Shown: piece by piece, positions 26,401 through 35,428 of the stretch | Numbering within the stretch: position 1 is the stretch's first letter | How the letters are laid out: each line of letters opens with the position of its first letter | Assembly: GCA_030430075.1 (NCBI GenBank) | Contig: JAUIGN010000001.1 | Coordinates: 1-64,000 of the forward strand | DNA from: a bacterium | Lineage (GTDB): Bacteria > Planctomycetota > Planctomycetia > Pirellulales > Pirellulaceae | DNA: 64,000 bases | Reading direction: 5' to 3' | Position numbers and translations under genes: made by a program | Notes under the pieces: generated by a model | Database searches by the model: none | What the model saw: the letters and a program-made list of their open reading frames with translations, nothing else | What the model was told of the DNA's origin: nothing

Positions 26401-29284
26401 TGCCGTTGGTAAAATCGATCGTCAAGACGTCGTCCTCGCCGTCCAGACCGTTGATCACAATTTCCTGAAGTTGGCCAACGGGTTCGCGCAGCAGGATGCA
26501 GCCCAGCCCGTCGGTAACGACGACGTCCCCACCGTCGATCGCCACGCTGGATGCGCCACCGGCCGGCAAATTGACGGTTCCGGGCGCCACCAGCACCCAA
26601 GGCTCGTCGCCGCGGACACCGTCATTGGCATTGAAAAACAGCATGCCATGGACGCTGCTGAGATAGCCGGGGCGAGAGCTTGAATCGCCGGGCACCAAGT
26701 CCTTGACGATCATCGTCCCGGCAAGCGTGCCATCGGACTGCCACAGTTCGTCGCCCACCACCCCGTCGTCGGCGGCGAAAAAGAGCAACCCGTTGACTTC
26801 GTGCAAGTCCGTCGGGTACCCGGAACCGGCTGGATCGATATCTTTCACCAACATGGTCCCGGCGGCAGTCCCGTCGGTGCGCCACAATTCGCGTCCGTGG
26901 GCCGCCGTGTCGGCAGTAAAGAAAAGCGTTCCATTGACGGCGGTCAGTTCATCCGGGTAAGAACCCTCCTCACCGGGCTCGAAGTCCTTCACGAGCATCG
27001 TGCCGGCGGTGGTGCCGTCGCTCATCCACAATTCGTACCCATGTTCCTCGTCGTAGGCCGTGAAGAAAAGCGTACCGCCGACGCTCGCGAATTTGCGCGG
27101 CGAAGAATCATCGGGGCCCGCATTGATGTCCTTGACCAGCACGGTGCCGGCCGTTGTTCCGTCCGATTTCCACAGTTCGTCTCCGCCAATGCCATCCGAG
27201 GCGGCAAAGAACAGGACGCCGTTGGCGTTGTGCAGCGGGTACGGATAGGAACCGTCGTTCCCCGGTTTGATGTCCTTGACGCGGACCGTGCCGAGTGCCG
27301 TGCCGTCCGACTTCCAGAGTTCCGTATCGCCATTCTCGTCGGTGGCGTTAAAGAACAGCGTGCCATTGACGTGGACCAGTCCGTACGGATTGCTACCGTT
27401 CGGCCCCGGCACGATGTCCTTGACGAGCACCGTTCCCGCGGTCGTTCCATCCGACTTCCACAACTCGTATCCGTTCGTTCCGTCGTCTGCGGCGAAGAAC
27501 AGGGTCCCGTTCACATCGGTCAGGTCGTAGGGGCTCGAATAGTTCGCGCCGGGACTGATGTCCTTCACCAACATCGTCCCGCCGGGGGTGCCGTCCGTCT
27601 TCCACAACTCGGTGTCGTGAGCCTCGTCGGTTGCCTGGAAGAAAATCGTGTTGCCGACCTTCGTCGGGGCACGCAGATACGAGCCGTCCGGTCCGGGATT
27701 GATATCCTTGACCAGGAACGTCCCGGCTTCCGTGCCGTCCGATGACCAGAGCTCATAACCAGAGACACCATCGCTGGCCCGGAACAGCATGTTGCCATTC
27801 AGGGCCGCGAAATCCGTGGGAAACGAACTTGCGTCACTGATGAAGTGTTTGATGGGTGTGGTCCCGCCGGCCGTTCCATCACTGGATAGCAAAGCGACGC
27901 CGTCGGGGTCGACCGCGGACAGAAAGAGTTGGCCACCGATATCGGTCAGGTTGGTGGGATACGCGCCGAAGGTGCCGGGCAGAAGGTCTTTGACCAAGAC
28001 GGTCCCGCCGGTCGTGCCGTCCGATTTCCAGAGTTCCAGGCCGGCCGTCTGATCGTAGGCGGCAAAAAAGGCGGTCCCTCCCACATCGGTAAACTCGAAT
28101 GGAAACGACCCATCCGGCCCCGTAAAGATATCCTTGAGCAACATGGTGCCCCCGGCCGTTCCATCGGAGACCCACACCTCGTAACCATTGACGCCATCAT
28201 CGGCGCGAAAAAACAGCTTCGACCCAATCTCCGTGAAGCGGCTTGGCGACGAGCCCTCGGGGCCGCTCTGAATATCTTTGAACAGCACGGTCCCACTTTC
28301 CGTGCCGTCGGTCGTCCACATTTCGAAGCCGTTGACGCCGTCATTTGCTTGGAAGAAAACCTGTCCGCCGAGGCTGCCGATCGAGGCGGGAAAGGAACTG
28401 CCGCCCGGGCGAATGTCCTTGACCAGGACCGTTCCGGACTCGGTCCCGTCCGACTTCCACAATTCGGAACCGGACGAACCGTCATCGGCGCGAAAGTAGA
28501 CCTCGTTACCGACCGCGGTGATAAAGCCAGGATTGGTGTTGCCCGACGTGTTGATATCCTTGACCAACGACGTACCGAGGGCCGTCCCGTCGGTCTTCCA
28601 AAGTTCCCGACCGTCTGCCCCCGTCGCGCGAAAGAACAGAGTGCTGCCGGCGACCGTAAAGCTGTCCGGGATGGAGCTGCCACCTGCGGGGGCGATATCG
28701 ATAACCAGTTGGGTCCCGGCCTCCGTCCCGTCGGATTGCCACAGCTCGCGCCGGTGAACACCGTCGTTGGCCTCGAAATACAGTTGGCCGTTGAAGCTGG
28801 TCAGATTCGACGGGAAGGAACTCGCATCGCCCGGCCGGATATCCTTGACCATCACCGTACCGACGTCGGTCCCGTCCGATTTCCAGAGTTCGACGCCGTT
28901 GACGCCGTCCCATCCTTGAAAGAACAGCGTGCCGCCAACATTGGTCAGTTGTCGCGGACGGCCACTCTCAAAGCCCGGAAAAATGTCTTTCACCAGCGTC
29001 GTTCCGCCGGTCGTTCCATCCGTCTTCCAGAGCTCGATGCCGGTCGTCTCCGAGCTGGCAGTAAAGTAGGTCGTTGCCCCCACCTGCACGATCTCGTCAA
29101 TGCTGGACGACGAAACGCCAAGGTCTCCCAGCGCCATCGGGTCGGCGGCGAGCGGTAGGCGCGGTTCGAGCCGCTCGACGTGGGCTTGCCGAGCAATCAC
29201 GTTGCGGAGGATCTCGCGGCGACCGGACTCAGTGAATTGCCGCCGCTGCCGCCGTTTGAGTCGGCCGAGTGCCTTACGAATCAT
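23423..29284 (-). CDS. Giant exported ELWxxDGT-repeat protein with PATR region and C-terminal metzincin-like motif
   Basis: 1953 residues from the ATG at 29284 (MIRKALGRLKRR); the frame is open for 207 more codons upstream, but that part is not family-like. The N-terminus carries a basic segment and the planctomycete LEPR motif (VERLEPRLPLAAD, LEPR at 39-42), an export/surface signal. Next come 17 tandem ~50-residue ELWxxDGT units (for example ELWKSDGTTAG), coded at about 29060-26620. A Ca-binding-like and beta-rich part includes autotransporter-associated strand repeats (GAGGLTKSGDGTLSI). Near the C-terminus H1872-E-L-G-H-L-L-G-F-E-H1882 matches the HExxHxxGxxH zinc site of metzincins, followed by VMQDTLAAGQQ, typical for LEPR proteins. 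Probably a cell-surface or secreted protein in adhesion or matrix processing. Long antisense open frames are by-products. Confidence 0.88.
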   Translation of the reverse strand: MIRKALGRLKRRQRRQFTESGRREILRNVIARQAHVERLEPRLPLAADPMALGDLGVSSSSIDEIVQVGATTYFTASSETTGIELWKTDGTTGGTTLVKDIFPGFESGRPRQLTNVGGTLFFQGWDGVNGVELWKSDGTDVGTVMVKDIRPGDASSFPSNLTSFNGQLYFEANDGVHRRELWQSDGTEAGTQLVIDIAPAGGSSIPDSFTVAGSTLFFRATGADGRELWKTDGTALGTSLVKDINTSGNTNPGFITAVGNEVYFRADDGSSGSELWKSDGTESGTVLVKDIRPGGSSFPASIGSLGGQVFFQANDGVNGFEMWTTDGTESGTVLFKDIQSGPEGSSPSRFTEIGSKLFFRADDGVNGYEVWVSDGTAGGTMLLKDIFTGPDGSFPFEFTDVGGTAFFAAYDQTAGLELWKSDGTTGGTVLVKDLLPGTFGAYPTNLTDIGGQLFLSAVDPDGVALLSSDGTAGGTTPIKHFISDASSFPTDFAALNGNMLFRASDGVSGYELWSSDGTEAGTFLVKDINPGPDGSYLRAPTKVGNTIFFQATDEAHDTELWKTDGTPGGTMLVKDISPGANYSSPYDLTDVNGTLFFAADDGTNGYELWKSDGTTAGTVLVKDIVPGPNGSNPYGLVHVNGTLFFNATDENGDTELWKSDGTALGTVRVKDIKPGNDGSYPYPLHNANGVLFFAASDGIGGDELWKSDGTTAGTVLVKDINAGPDDSSPRKFASVGGTLFFTAYDEEHGYELWMSDGTTAGTMLVKDFEPGEEGSYPDELTAVNGTLFFTADTAAHGRELWRTDGTAAGTMLVKDIDPAGSGYPTDLHEVNGLLFFAADDGVVGDELWQSDGTLAGTMIVKDLVPGDSSSRPGYLSSVHGMLFFNANDGVRGDEPWVLVAPGTVNLPAGGASSVAIDGGDVVVTDGLGCILLREPVGQLQEIVINGLDGEDDVLTIDFTNGNPIPPGGLSFNGGAGGSDEIVLLDPDPDLDADTVIHTFFNAHDGETEIDLDGDGSSDATIHYTGLEPILDNLNATNRIFTFLGGSETILLSDDGDVSDGQSSIDSDLGESITFTNPTDSLVIDTTLTAGADVINVEGLDAAFAADLLIVAEPGGGNDDTVSFQANATATGGGDLVVSANDISLTAAIHSGGGAIELNADHDIVSTAAGTITSSGGAVEITADADSTGGGTVNLGGAIDHGAGGTIISLADADGVVAAQVSGAGGLTKSGDGTLSIDIAASYGGPTDILAGTLTLGTFNRIPDNSAVTVAASATFDNGGFTERVGSLAGAGTVMLGSGASLTTGLDNTSTEFSGQVTGTGSLVSSGTGTFTLSGNANDWTGELRVAGGSVLITGALTSSSNAVNVINGAVLGGTGQIEGVINTGVGTVAPGLSPGRLTGSGQLQLSSNATFAVELNGTAAASQYDQFTADGVASPSLASAALAVTRGFVPVPGDRFTIIANQTGNSVTGTFNGLPEGATVDVDGVELQITYVGGAGHDVELFVPNTGAADARIFVSPTISGVVDGIAFRNEDILVFDTASGTWSLHFDGSDVGLRTGDLDAIHINADDSILMSLSYPKYIPGLGRVDDSDVIRFLPTGLGEATSGTFEMFLTGATLGLTQSSEDIDGISIVPGGRIAISTLGNYAVPGAAGTLNGGGSDLLVLNGSPAAGTWEVYLNGPAVELAAAAENIAGVSVNGADVNLVTRGNYSVSGLAGDANDVFHCDYLGPTTCDGFSRLLDGAAEGVVWTRFDALSVVLTAPGPLHADVSAYTGDVGDGALPELPGRPLSAQHVEAAVAEAIDFWQTQGVDPRLLDGVRYEIAPLPGTYLGLTYPGLVVIDADAAGFGWNATIDSPLSEPAAVGRMDLVSVVAHELGHLLGFEHHEHVMQDTLAAGQQLTRTSIHASEGDQRLGSTTGFMDDEHDGAHDGDLDRWYTAVDDAFADFGSNERGSLL

Positions 29285-29599
29285 GAGGATCCATTCCCTT
29301 CTCTTCGACTGCGTGGCGCCCCGTCGCCGCTCTGCCCTCGCTGCCTCGACTCGCCGTGACGTTCCATCGCCTCCGCGCCACCGACCGGTGGCGATGCGGG
29401 ATCGCAAAATAATGCGAAACGACGAGGCCATGCGAAATGAGGAAGCACGGTAAGACCAGAAAGCATCGCGAATGCGAGAACGCATAGTAGCCGTCTCCAG
29501 ATTCCCCGTCAACGAATGCGCAGCACCAGGGGTGGCCAAGGGGTTCCGTGTTTTCAGGGACGGCGTCGTGACCGGTGGATTTTCCGGGGAAGGAAGGAA

Positions 29600-29616
29600 G
29601 TCATGCACAGCATGAC
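29600..29616 (+). repeat. GTCATGC hairpin element, copy 1
   Basis: GTCATGC-ACA-GCATGAC, a perfect 7-bp stem followed by CTACGGAA. Related copies at 37719, 40748, 44400 and 58749, all in gaps. Here it sits directly beside repeat copy C. Confidence 0.65.
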
Positions 29617-29630
29617 CTACGGAAACTCGG

Positions 29631-29718
29631 TGCGGGGCGCTGAGTTGCTCAGCGCGGGGCGCTGAGTTGCTCGGCGCGGGTCTCCGACCCCGCCGAAACC
29701 GCTGACCGCAGGTCTCCC
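29631..29718 (-). repeat. Core-plus-minisatellite repeat, copy C (reverse orientation)
   Basis: Two GGGCGCTGAGTTGCTC-type units, then GGCGCGGGTCTCCGACCCCG and CCGAAACCGCTGACCGCAGGTCTCC. The core is almost identical to the end of the array at 43941-44244. Confidence 0.7.
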
Positions 29719-30010
29719 CGCACCGATCCGCGCCCGGACTCAGAGGACGGCGTGGCATGGCCGACTGCGCTGCCCCACTTCGCCAGCAGCTACCGGCACC
29801 AGACGGTGGTTTCGCGCCAGCAGTTGTGGACGCCCTGCTCCCTGAGGTACATAACGCAGCGCAGGATGGACAGGCCTTGGTTACGCGGATGCACGGCTCG
29901 TCCAATTCGGCTACGGTAACCCGTTGTCGAGTCGTCGGGGGATTTCATGTCTCTGGTCGACAACCGACCTTTCGGACGACAGTTCCGCAAACCACAACGG
30001 TGTTGACTGC

Positions 30011-31123
30011 ATGCCTGAAAACTCGTCGTCACCTCGAAATGGCCAGGGCGGCACGGACCATCAAGGGCCGTTCCGGGAGATCCAGTTTCGCCACTCGCGA
30101 GAGTTCGTGCCCATTTTGCGCTCGCTGGGCGGCTCGCTGCTCGTTTCGACGTACGCGGCCGGAAAGTTGGCGGTCGTCGGGACCAATGCCGACGGATTGA
30201 CGCTCTCCTTCCAAAACTTCGACCAGTGCATGGGCGTCTCCGTCGGCCCGCGGAAGCTGGCGGTCGGCACGCGTCACCAGATCTGGTTTCTCAACGATGC
30301 TTCCGAGATGGCCGACCAGTTGCCACCCCGGGGGAGCTTTGACGGCTGCTACCTGACGCGCAGCTCGTTCGTCACCGGCCGCATTCATGGTCACGAGCTG
30401 GCGTGGGGCGGCTCTGAGCTGTGGGTCGTCAACACGCTGTTTTCCTGCTTGTGCACACTGCATGACGACTTCAACTTCGTACCCCGATGGAAGCCACCCT
30501 TTATCAGCGAATTGCAAGGGACGGACCGTTGCCACCTCAACGGCCTGGCCCTTCACGAAGGTCGTCCGCGCTATGTGACGGCGATGGCCGAGTCGGACGA
30601 ACCGGGCGGCTGGCGTCCTCGCAAGGAGACCAGCGGTTGTTTGATTGACGTGGAATCCGGCGAGACGGTCGCCCGCGGGTTCGCGATGCCACATTCTCCC
30701 CGCTTGCACAACGACCGGCTCTGGCTTCTCAACTCGGGATACGGCCAGCTCGGTATCGTCGATCCGGCCAGCGGCACGTATCAAGCGGTGGCGGCCTTGC
30801 CGGGTTACACGCGAGGTCTGGCCTTCGCCGGCCCGTACGCCTTCATCGGGCTCTCACAGATCCGCGAAACGGCCGTCTTCGGCGGCGTACCGATCGCCGC
30901 ACACCGTGACCAACTGCGGTGTGGTGTCGCCGTCGTCGACCTGCGGTCGGGAAGGAGTGTCGCCTACCTGGAGTTTGCCACCGGAGTCAACGAGATCTTT
31001 GCCGTCGAGGTTGTGCCGGGCGCAACGCGTCCGGCTGTGATGGGGCCGCATTTCGACACGGACGACCATCAAGACGTGTGGGTTGTGCCGCCGCTACGGA
31101 CGGATCCGCAGCACCGGCCGTAA
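30011..31123 (+). CDS. TIGR03032 / DUF4915-type beta-propeller protein
   Basis: 370 residues from the ATG at 30011 (MPENSSSPRN); an earlier GTG-type start at 29924 is possible, and neither has a strong Shine-Dalgarno. The sequence matches the TIGR03032 family: FRHSREFVPILRSLGGSLLV, DQCMGVSV, LAVGTRHQIWF, WVVNTLFSCLCTLHDDFNFVP, CHLNGLALHEGRPRYVTAM and HSPRLHNDRLWLLNSGYG. The family is predicted to be a six-bladed propeller of unknown function; some members are next to glycan or peptide modification genes. No signal peptide is seen. It converges with the sulfatase gene across a hairpin pair. Confidence 0.85.
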   Translation: MPENSSSPRNGQGGTDHQGPFREIQFRHSREFVPILRSLGGSLLVSTYAAGKLAVVGTNADGLTLSFQNFDQCMGVSVGPRKLAVGTRHQIWFLNDASEMADQLPPRGSFDGCYLTRSSFVTGRIHGHELAWGGSELWVVNTLFSCLCTLHDDFNFVPRWKPPFISELQGTDRCHLNGLALHEGRPRYVTAMAESDEPGGWRPRKETSGCLIDVESGETVARGFAMPHSPRLHNDRLWLLNSGYGQLGIVDPASGTYQAVAALPGYTRGLAFAGPYAFIGLSQIRETAVFGGVPIAAHRDQLRCGVAVVDLRSGRSVAYLEFATGVNEIFAVEVVPGATRPAVMGPHFDTDDHQDVWVVPPLRTDPQHRP

Positions 31124-31128
31124 CCTGT

Positions 31129-31164
31129 CGCGGTGTTCACCGCGCCGCCCGGCTGGTGGCCGGG
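31129..31164. terminator. Two hairpins between convergent genes
   Basis: 31129-31144 forms CGCGGTG-TT-CACCGCG; 31148-31164 forms CCCGGC-TGGTG-GCCGGG. They lie between the stops of the genes ending at 31123 and 31170 and probably serve both. Confidence 0.5.
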
Positions 31165-31169
31165 TCGCC

Positions 31170-32612
31170 TTAATCCGCACGTCCCAGGTCGTTGTCCCGC
31201 ACGGCCAGCAATTTCCGGGCGAGCTTCTTACGTAGCCGCTCGACGACCGCTTCATGGTCGGGTGATTCAACCAGGTTCTTGTACTGGCGGGGATCAGCCT
31301 GCATGTCGAACAATTCGGCCCCCCGCTCACCACGCTCGCCGTACTGGATGTACGCCCAACGGTCTTCCCGCAAGAGGAAGCCGCGGCCGTTGACGCAGAA
31401 CGCCGCGTCACGAACTTCGTGGCTGGGATCGTCCAACATCGTGGAGATGTCCAGCCCCTGCAGCCGTGCCGGGACGTCCAGCCCGCAGAGCCTGGAGACG
31501 GTTGGGTAGAGATCGAGCAGTTCGACCAGTGAATTGCAAACGGCGGGTCGCTTTCCCGGGACACAGATGATCAGTGGGACAAGGGCAGACTCTTCATGCA
31601 AACTGACCTTCGCCCAGAATTCGTGTTCGCCCAAGTGGTAACCATGATCGCTGGTAAAGATGACGATGGTCGAGTCGGTCAGGCCGGCATGGTCGAGCGC
31701 CTCGAGCACCTTGCCGACCTGGCGGTCCATGTAGCGGACCGATGCGTAGTAGCCGGATACCGCTTTCCGCTGGCGAACGACATTCATCTGCATGTTCTTG
31801 CTGGTCTTGTAGTTGATGCCCGCCTGGGGAATGTCATCCCAGTCACCGGGCACCTTCTCCGGCAACGTCATTTCCTCGAACGGGAATGGCGCAAAGTCCG
31901 GCGCCGGCGCCACAAAGGGGACATGCGGACGGACAAAGCCGACGCCCAGAAAAAAGGGCTCGCCCCGATACGCCGAAATCAGTTCGCACGCCTTGGCCGC
32001 CGTCTTTCCGTCTGAATGAACCTGGTCGTCCCCATCCGCCTTGACGACCACGAACGTGTTACCGCCGACGACCGGCTTCTTGCCGTCGGGATTACTCTCC
32101 AGGGTCTCCCCGTCACCCGGCGCCCTCCACTCCGGGCCCCGGCTATTGTATCGCTCGGACCAGGAGATCGGATCGTCCGCCCCGTCGTCTCCCTTCTCAA
32201 TGCCACCCGGGACCCCCATGTGGAAGATCTTGCTGACGCGCGACGTGCGGTATCCCGAGTTCTTAAAATGCTGAGCCCAGGTTGGCCGATTCCCAATCGC
32301 CTTGCGGGGACTGATGTATCCCAGGACGCCCGTGGCGTGAGGATAATAGCCGGACATGAATGAGGCCCGCGAAGGGCCGCAATAGGTGCCTTGGCAATAG
32401 GCCCGAGTGAACCGCGTCCCGCGGGCCGCCAGTTGATCAATGTTCGGCGTCCGGCAGACGTCGTTGCCGTAGCAAGACAGCGCGGTGGCGGTCAAGTCAT
32501 CCGAGATAATGAACAAGACGTTGTAGGGAGATCGCGAATCGCTGGCCGTCGCAGGCGAAGGGCAGGCACTGCTTGACAGGCCGGCCAGCAGCAGGCAGGC
32601 AAAAATTCTCAT
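31170..32612 (-). CDS. Secreted sulfatase (iduronate-2-sulfatase-like)
   Basis: 480 residues from the ATG at 32612 (MRIFACLLLAGLSSSAC; GGCGAG upstream). Signal peptide with a possible lipobox. Sulfatase signatures: NVLFIISDDLT (metal ligands DD), C-G-P-S-R in the formylglycine motif YCGPSRASFMSGYYP, IFTSDHGYHLGEHEFW, and KVSLHEESALVPLIICVPG. The motif Cys must be converted to formylglycine by a maturation enzyme not in this window. Order and spacing fit the iduronate-2-sulfatase-like subgroup. Likely role: removal of sulfate from sulfated polysaccharides in the periplasm or outside. Confidence 0.93.
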   Translation of the reverse strand: MRIFACLLLAGLSSSACPSPATASDSRSPYNVLFIISDDLTATALSCYGNDVCRTPNIDQLAARGTRFTRAYCQGTYCGPSRASFMSGYYPHATGVLGYISPRKAIGNRPTWAQHFKNSGYRTSRVSKIFHMGVPGGIEKGDDGADDPISWSERYNSRGPEWRAPGDGETLESNPDGKKPVVGGNTFVVVKADGDDQVHSDGKTAAKACELISAYRGEPFFLGVGFVRPHVPFVAPAPDFAPFPFEEMTLPEKVPGDWDDIPQAGINYKTSKNMQMNVVRQRKAVSGYYASVRYMDRQVGKVLEALDHAGLTDSTIVIFTSDHGYHLGEHEFWAKVSLHEESALVPLIICVPGKRPAVCNSLVELLDLYPTVSRLCGLDVPARLQGLDISTMLDDPSHEVRDAAFCVNGRGFLLREDRWAYIQYGERGERGAELFDMQADPRQYKNLVESPDHEAVVERLRKKLARKLLAVRDNDLGRAD

Positions 32613-33084
32613 GAGACACTCGCCAGGGGTTGAAGGACTGGCACCCATGATACTCGATCTCCTGCCAACACACCCCACCTACCCTATTCTCTCAAGAGTT
32701 CTCCTTGATGCGCGACCGATCGGCAGATGCGATGCATCGCCGGAGCAGCCGTCCGGGACTGGCCCGTGATCTGTCCAGCGCCGCATACCCCGCAGGCTGG
32801 GTGTAGCCCATTCTCTGCCGGGCGGCCCGGTGACCGGAAATGTTGTCGCGCACGCGTCCCGAGCAACCATTGGCACATCGGCGCGACCTCGGCTAGATTG
32901 GAGTGCTGGAAGTTTCTGCCGCTGGGACGCTCGCCGGGATACGGCGGGTCCGCGTTCCGGCGAATTCACCGACACAAGTTCGACGTGGATGAAACCACTG
33001 CCTGGAAGCGAGTTTCGTGGGACGGATCGCCACGGACCTCGCTTGCATGAGATCGGCCATCGATGGCATTAGGAGGAGCGTGAC
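32613..33084. other. Intergenic gap, nothing recognised
   Basis: 472 bases between divergent genes. Open frames here lack family similarity, ribosome binding sites and sensible codon use. Only AGGAGGAG just before 33085 is clear, as ribosome binding site. Confidence 0.45.
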
Positions 33085-34041
33085 ATGGTGAAGCCAAGCG
33101 TGTTGTCCTTAGGGATTGGGGTCGGCGCCGTGATGCTGGCTGGCAGCGGGTTCGCGATTCCCACACTCTGGTCGAAGGCCCGCCAGGCCGAAGACGAGGT
33201 TGTCAACGTCAGGAACGAGCTGACCGCTTCCTGGCAGGAGCAGCATGATGCGCTGGTGGCCAGCGAAGAGGCGCGCCAGGCGGCAACGGAGATGATCGCC
33301 TTGCTACGCGTACAACGGCAGACCGACCAGGCCGAACTGGCCAAGCTGGAAGAAGCCAGGCAACAGTTGGCCGATCAACTGGCGGCCGTGGAGGCCGGAC
33401 GTCGCGATGAGTTGGCCGGGCCTGTCGCAGCGGAAGCCTCCGAGGGGGAAATGACAGCCCTCGTTCAACAGCTTCAGCGACTACGAAGCGAGAATGCGTC
33501 GCTGCTGGCCCAGCGTGCAGCGGGCTGGCGAACGGAGGAGGCCGAGCCGACATCGGCAGCAGAGAAGGAGGCGGAAACCGGTTCGGCGGCCGTCGCGGAT
33601 ACGAAAGAGACCGCCCCGGTCACGGACCCGTCCGCCGCGGATCTGGCGGCGTCTGCGAGACCAGTCGCTGACGACCCGCGAGCGGCCGGTCTCGTCCCGG
33701 TTCCGCCGCCCTCTGAAGCGGCCGGTGGGGGCACTCCAACGGCCGCGCCAAACGCCACCGCGTCGGCCGGCAAACCGGCGGCCAATTCGCAGACAACGTC
33801 CAAGCCGGCTGCCTTTCCGGTGGTCCGTTTCGACGACAGCGGTTGGACGGCGGCCGCACCAGTCGCTGCGGTGAGCGGGTTCGGTTCCGTACCCGTGTTG
33901 AATGCCCCGCTGGTTCAACCGGCCGGTTTCGCGGCCCCCGTGATCCGTTACGGGACCGCTTCTCCCGTGATCGGTTCCGGCACGGCCGTGCCGGTGACCC
34001 CGTTCGATTCCTCGCCGCCGACGGTGATCTACGTCCCGTAG
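33085..34041 (+). CDS. Membrane-anchored coiled-coil protein with a low-complexity tail
   Basis: 318 residues; ATG at 33085 follows AGGAGGAG closely. One N-terminal hydrophobic segment (~7-27) acts as signal anchor. Residues ~30-150 are Ala/Glu/Gln-rich with heptad-like pattern, probably a coiled coil (ARQAEDEVVNVRNEL onward). The rest is disordered, rich in Ala, Pro, Thr, with a Val/Pro-rich end. No enzymatic motif. Probably structural or envelope-associated; function unknown. Confidence 0.78.
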   Translation: MVKPSVLSLGIGVGAVMLAGSGFAIPTLWSKARQAEDEVVNVRNELTASWQEQHDALVASEEARQAATEMIALLRVQRQTDQAELAKLEEARQQLADQLAAVEAGRRDELAGPVAAEASEGEMTALVQQLQRLRSENASLLAQRAAGWRTEEAEPTSAAEKEAETGSAAVADTKETAPVTDPSAADLAASARPVADDPRAAGLVPVPPPSEAAGGGTPTAAPNATASAGKPAANSQTTSKPAAFPVVRFDDSGWTAAAPVAAVSGFGSVPVLNAPLVQPAGFAAPVIRYGTASPVIGSGTAVPVTPFDSSPPTVIYVP

Positions 34042-34348
34042 CGGCGGCTTGGGAATGAGTTCGTTGACGTCGCCGCATTCGTCGCACCGTGTTCAAGTAT
34101 CACGTTTCCCGCGTCGCGGTACGGATTGCCAACGGCATTGCCAGGCCGACACGGTGCGGCGCAGGAATGGCGTCCGCTGATTGACGCGACTGGTGTGACG
34201 GCCTAGCATCAGTCCTGCGTTTGGCTGGCCCCTGTCCGTCGGCCCCTTACCGTCGTCCCGTGTCCGTCTCGGACGCTGGGGACCGGGGGCGTTCGTTTCG
34301 GTCGTCGTCGCCACGATTCCCCGTTTAGCCTGAAAGCGGAAGCCGTCT
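34042..34348. other. Intergenic gap upstream of the Tct transporter genes
   Basis: 307 bases; the promoter of the transporter genes should be here, but no clear -35/-10 pair or operator is seen. No gene supported. Confidence 0.45.
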
Positions 34349-35335
34349 ATGTTTCAACAGGGACTTTGGAAGCAGTTCGCCGCCGGCCTGGTGGTCGCTG
34401 TCACGGCACTGGGTGGCGGGTGTGGTCAACAAGGGCCCTATCCCAACCGGGCGATCACGTTGATATGCCCTTGGGCGGTGGGCGGCGGTACGGACCGCGT
34501 TTCACGATTCTGGGCGGACGCCTTGCAGCAGGAGCTGGGTCAGCCGGTAACGGTGGTGAACCGCACGGGCGGCAGCGGTGCCGTGGGGCACTCGGCCGGC
34601 GCGCACGCTCGACCCGACGGCTACACGCTGACAACGATTACCTTCGAGCTGTGCACGATGCATCGGATGGGGATTCCGGCGGCTCCAACGTTTGACGATT
34701 ATCGCTGCTTGCTCCAGATCAACGCGGACCCGGCGGCGTTGATTGTTCGCGACGATGCTCCGTGGAAGACGCTGGACGAATTCCTGGCGGCGGTCCGCGA
34801 CGGGCCGACGAAGCTCAAAATGTCAGGCACGGCGACTGGCGGCGCTTGGGACCTGGCTCGAGCCGGCCTCCTGCAGGCCGCCGACTTGCCCACGGACTCG
34901 GTGATCTGGGTCCCGACCGAAGGCGCGGCGCCGTCGCTGCACGAGCTGCTGGGCGGCCATATCGATGTTGTCTGCTGCAGCATTCCGGAGGCGGCCCAGA
35001 ACCTGGAAGGTGACGCCCTGCGGGCCCTGGCGGTGATGTCGGACGAGCGGCTGGAAGAGTTTCCCGACGTGCCGACCGCCCGGGAAGCGGGAGTCGACTG
35101 GGTCGCCGTCGGCTGGCGAGGGCTGGCCGTGCCGAAAGAGACCCCGGAGGAGATCGCGGCACTCTTGGAGAAGACGTGCCGGTCGATTGCGGAATCGGAC
35201 GAGTACCGAAACTTCATGCGGAAGCAGCGGTTCGGCGTCAAGATAAGAACATCCGACGACTTCACGGCGTTTCTCCGCGAACAAGATGCGCAATGGCAGT
35301 CGGTGGTCCAGTCGGCCGGCTACGCGCGAGAATGA
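34349..35335 (+). CDS. tctC: TctC-type substrate-binding protein (Bug family)
   Basis: 328 residues; ATG at 34349. The leader ends in LGGGC (C25), a lipobox-like site, so a lipoprotein is probable. Bug-family features: YPNRAITLICPWAVGGGTDRVSR near the start, GQPVTVVNRTGGSGAVG (ligand-binding loop), HARPDGYTL, and the C-terminal VAVGWRGLAVPKETPEEI. It is the extracytoplasmic receptor of a tripartite tricarboxylate transporter, which uses the ion gradient rather than ATP. The ligand cannot be read from sequence; carboxylates are usual. It is followed by tctB and tctA in order, forming one unit. Confidence 0.93.
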   Translation: MFQQGLWKQFAAGLVVAVTALGGGCGQQGPYPNRAITLICPWAVGGGTDRVSRFWADALQQELGQPVTVVNRTGGSGAVGHSAGAHARPDGYTLTTITFELCTMHRMGIPAAPTFDDYRCLLQINADPAALIVRDDAPWKTLDEFLAAVRDGPTKLKMSGTATGGAWDLARAGLLQAADLPTDSVIWVPTEGAAPSLHELLGGHIDVVCCSIPEAAQNLEGDALRALAVMSDERLEEFPDVPTAREAGVDWVAVGWRGLAVPKETPEEIAALLEKTCRSIAESDEYRNFMRKQRFGVKIRTSDDFTAFLREQDAQWQSVVQSAGYARE

Positions 35336-35428
35336 TCCGGGCGGCAATGAGTGGTCTCTGGGCGCAACGAGCAGGTTCAGGTTCCGGAAAGGGGACGTCT
35401 GGTCCCAGGCAAAGTTTCGAGGTTGCTA

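Larger units (their letters stand above)
29285..30010. other. Intergenic gap with a hairpin element and repeat copy C
   Basis: Divergent upstream region of the giant gene and the TIGR03032-type gene. It holds the hairpin at 29600-29616 and the repeat at 29631-29718. Short AT-richer stretch near 29400-29460 with repeated GCGAAA/GCGAAT words. No gene is supported. Confidence 0.5.

Noticed and set aside
24596..29158. Long plus-strand open frames opposite the giant gene (24596-26683, 26801-27745, 27929-29158)
   Set aside because: They are antisense to a repeat gene whose codon pattern keeps the opposite strand open; no ribosome binding sites or domain similarity.
29285..29905. 207-residue N-terminal extension of the giant ELWxxDGT protein
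   Set aside because: Composition is Arg/Ser/Pro-rich, it crosses repeat copy C and the hairpin element, and the LEPR-type N-terminus fits the start at 29284.
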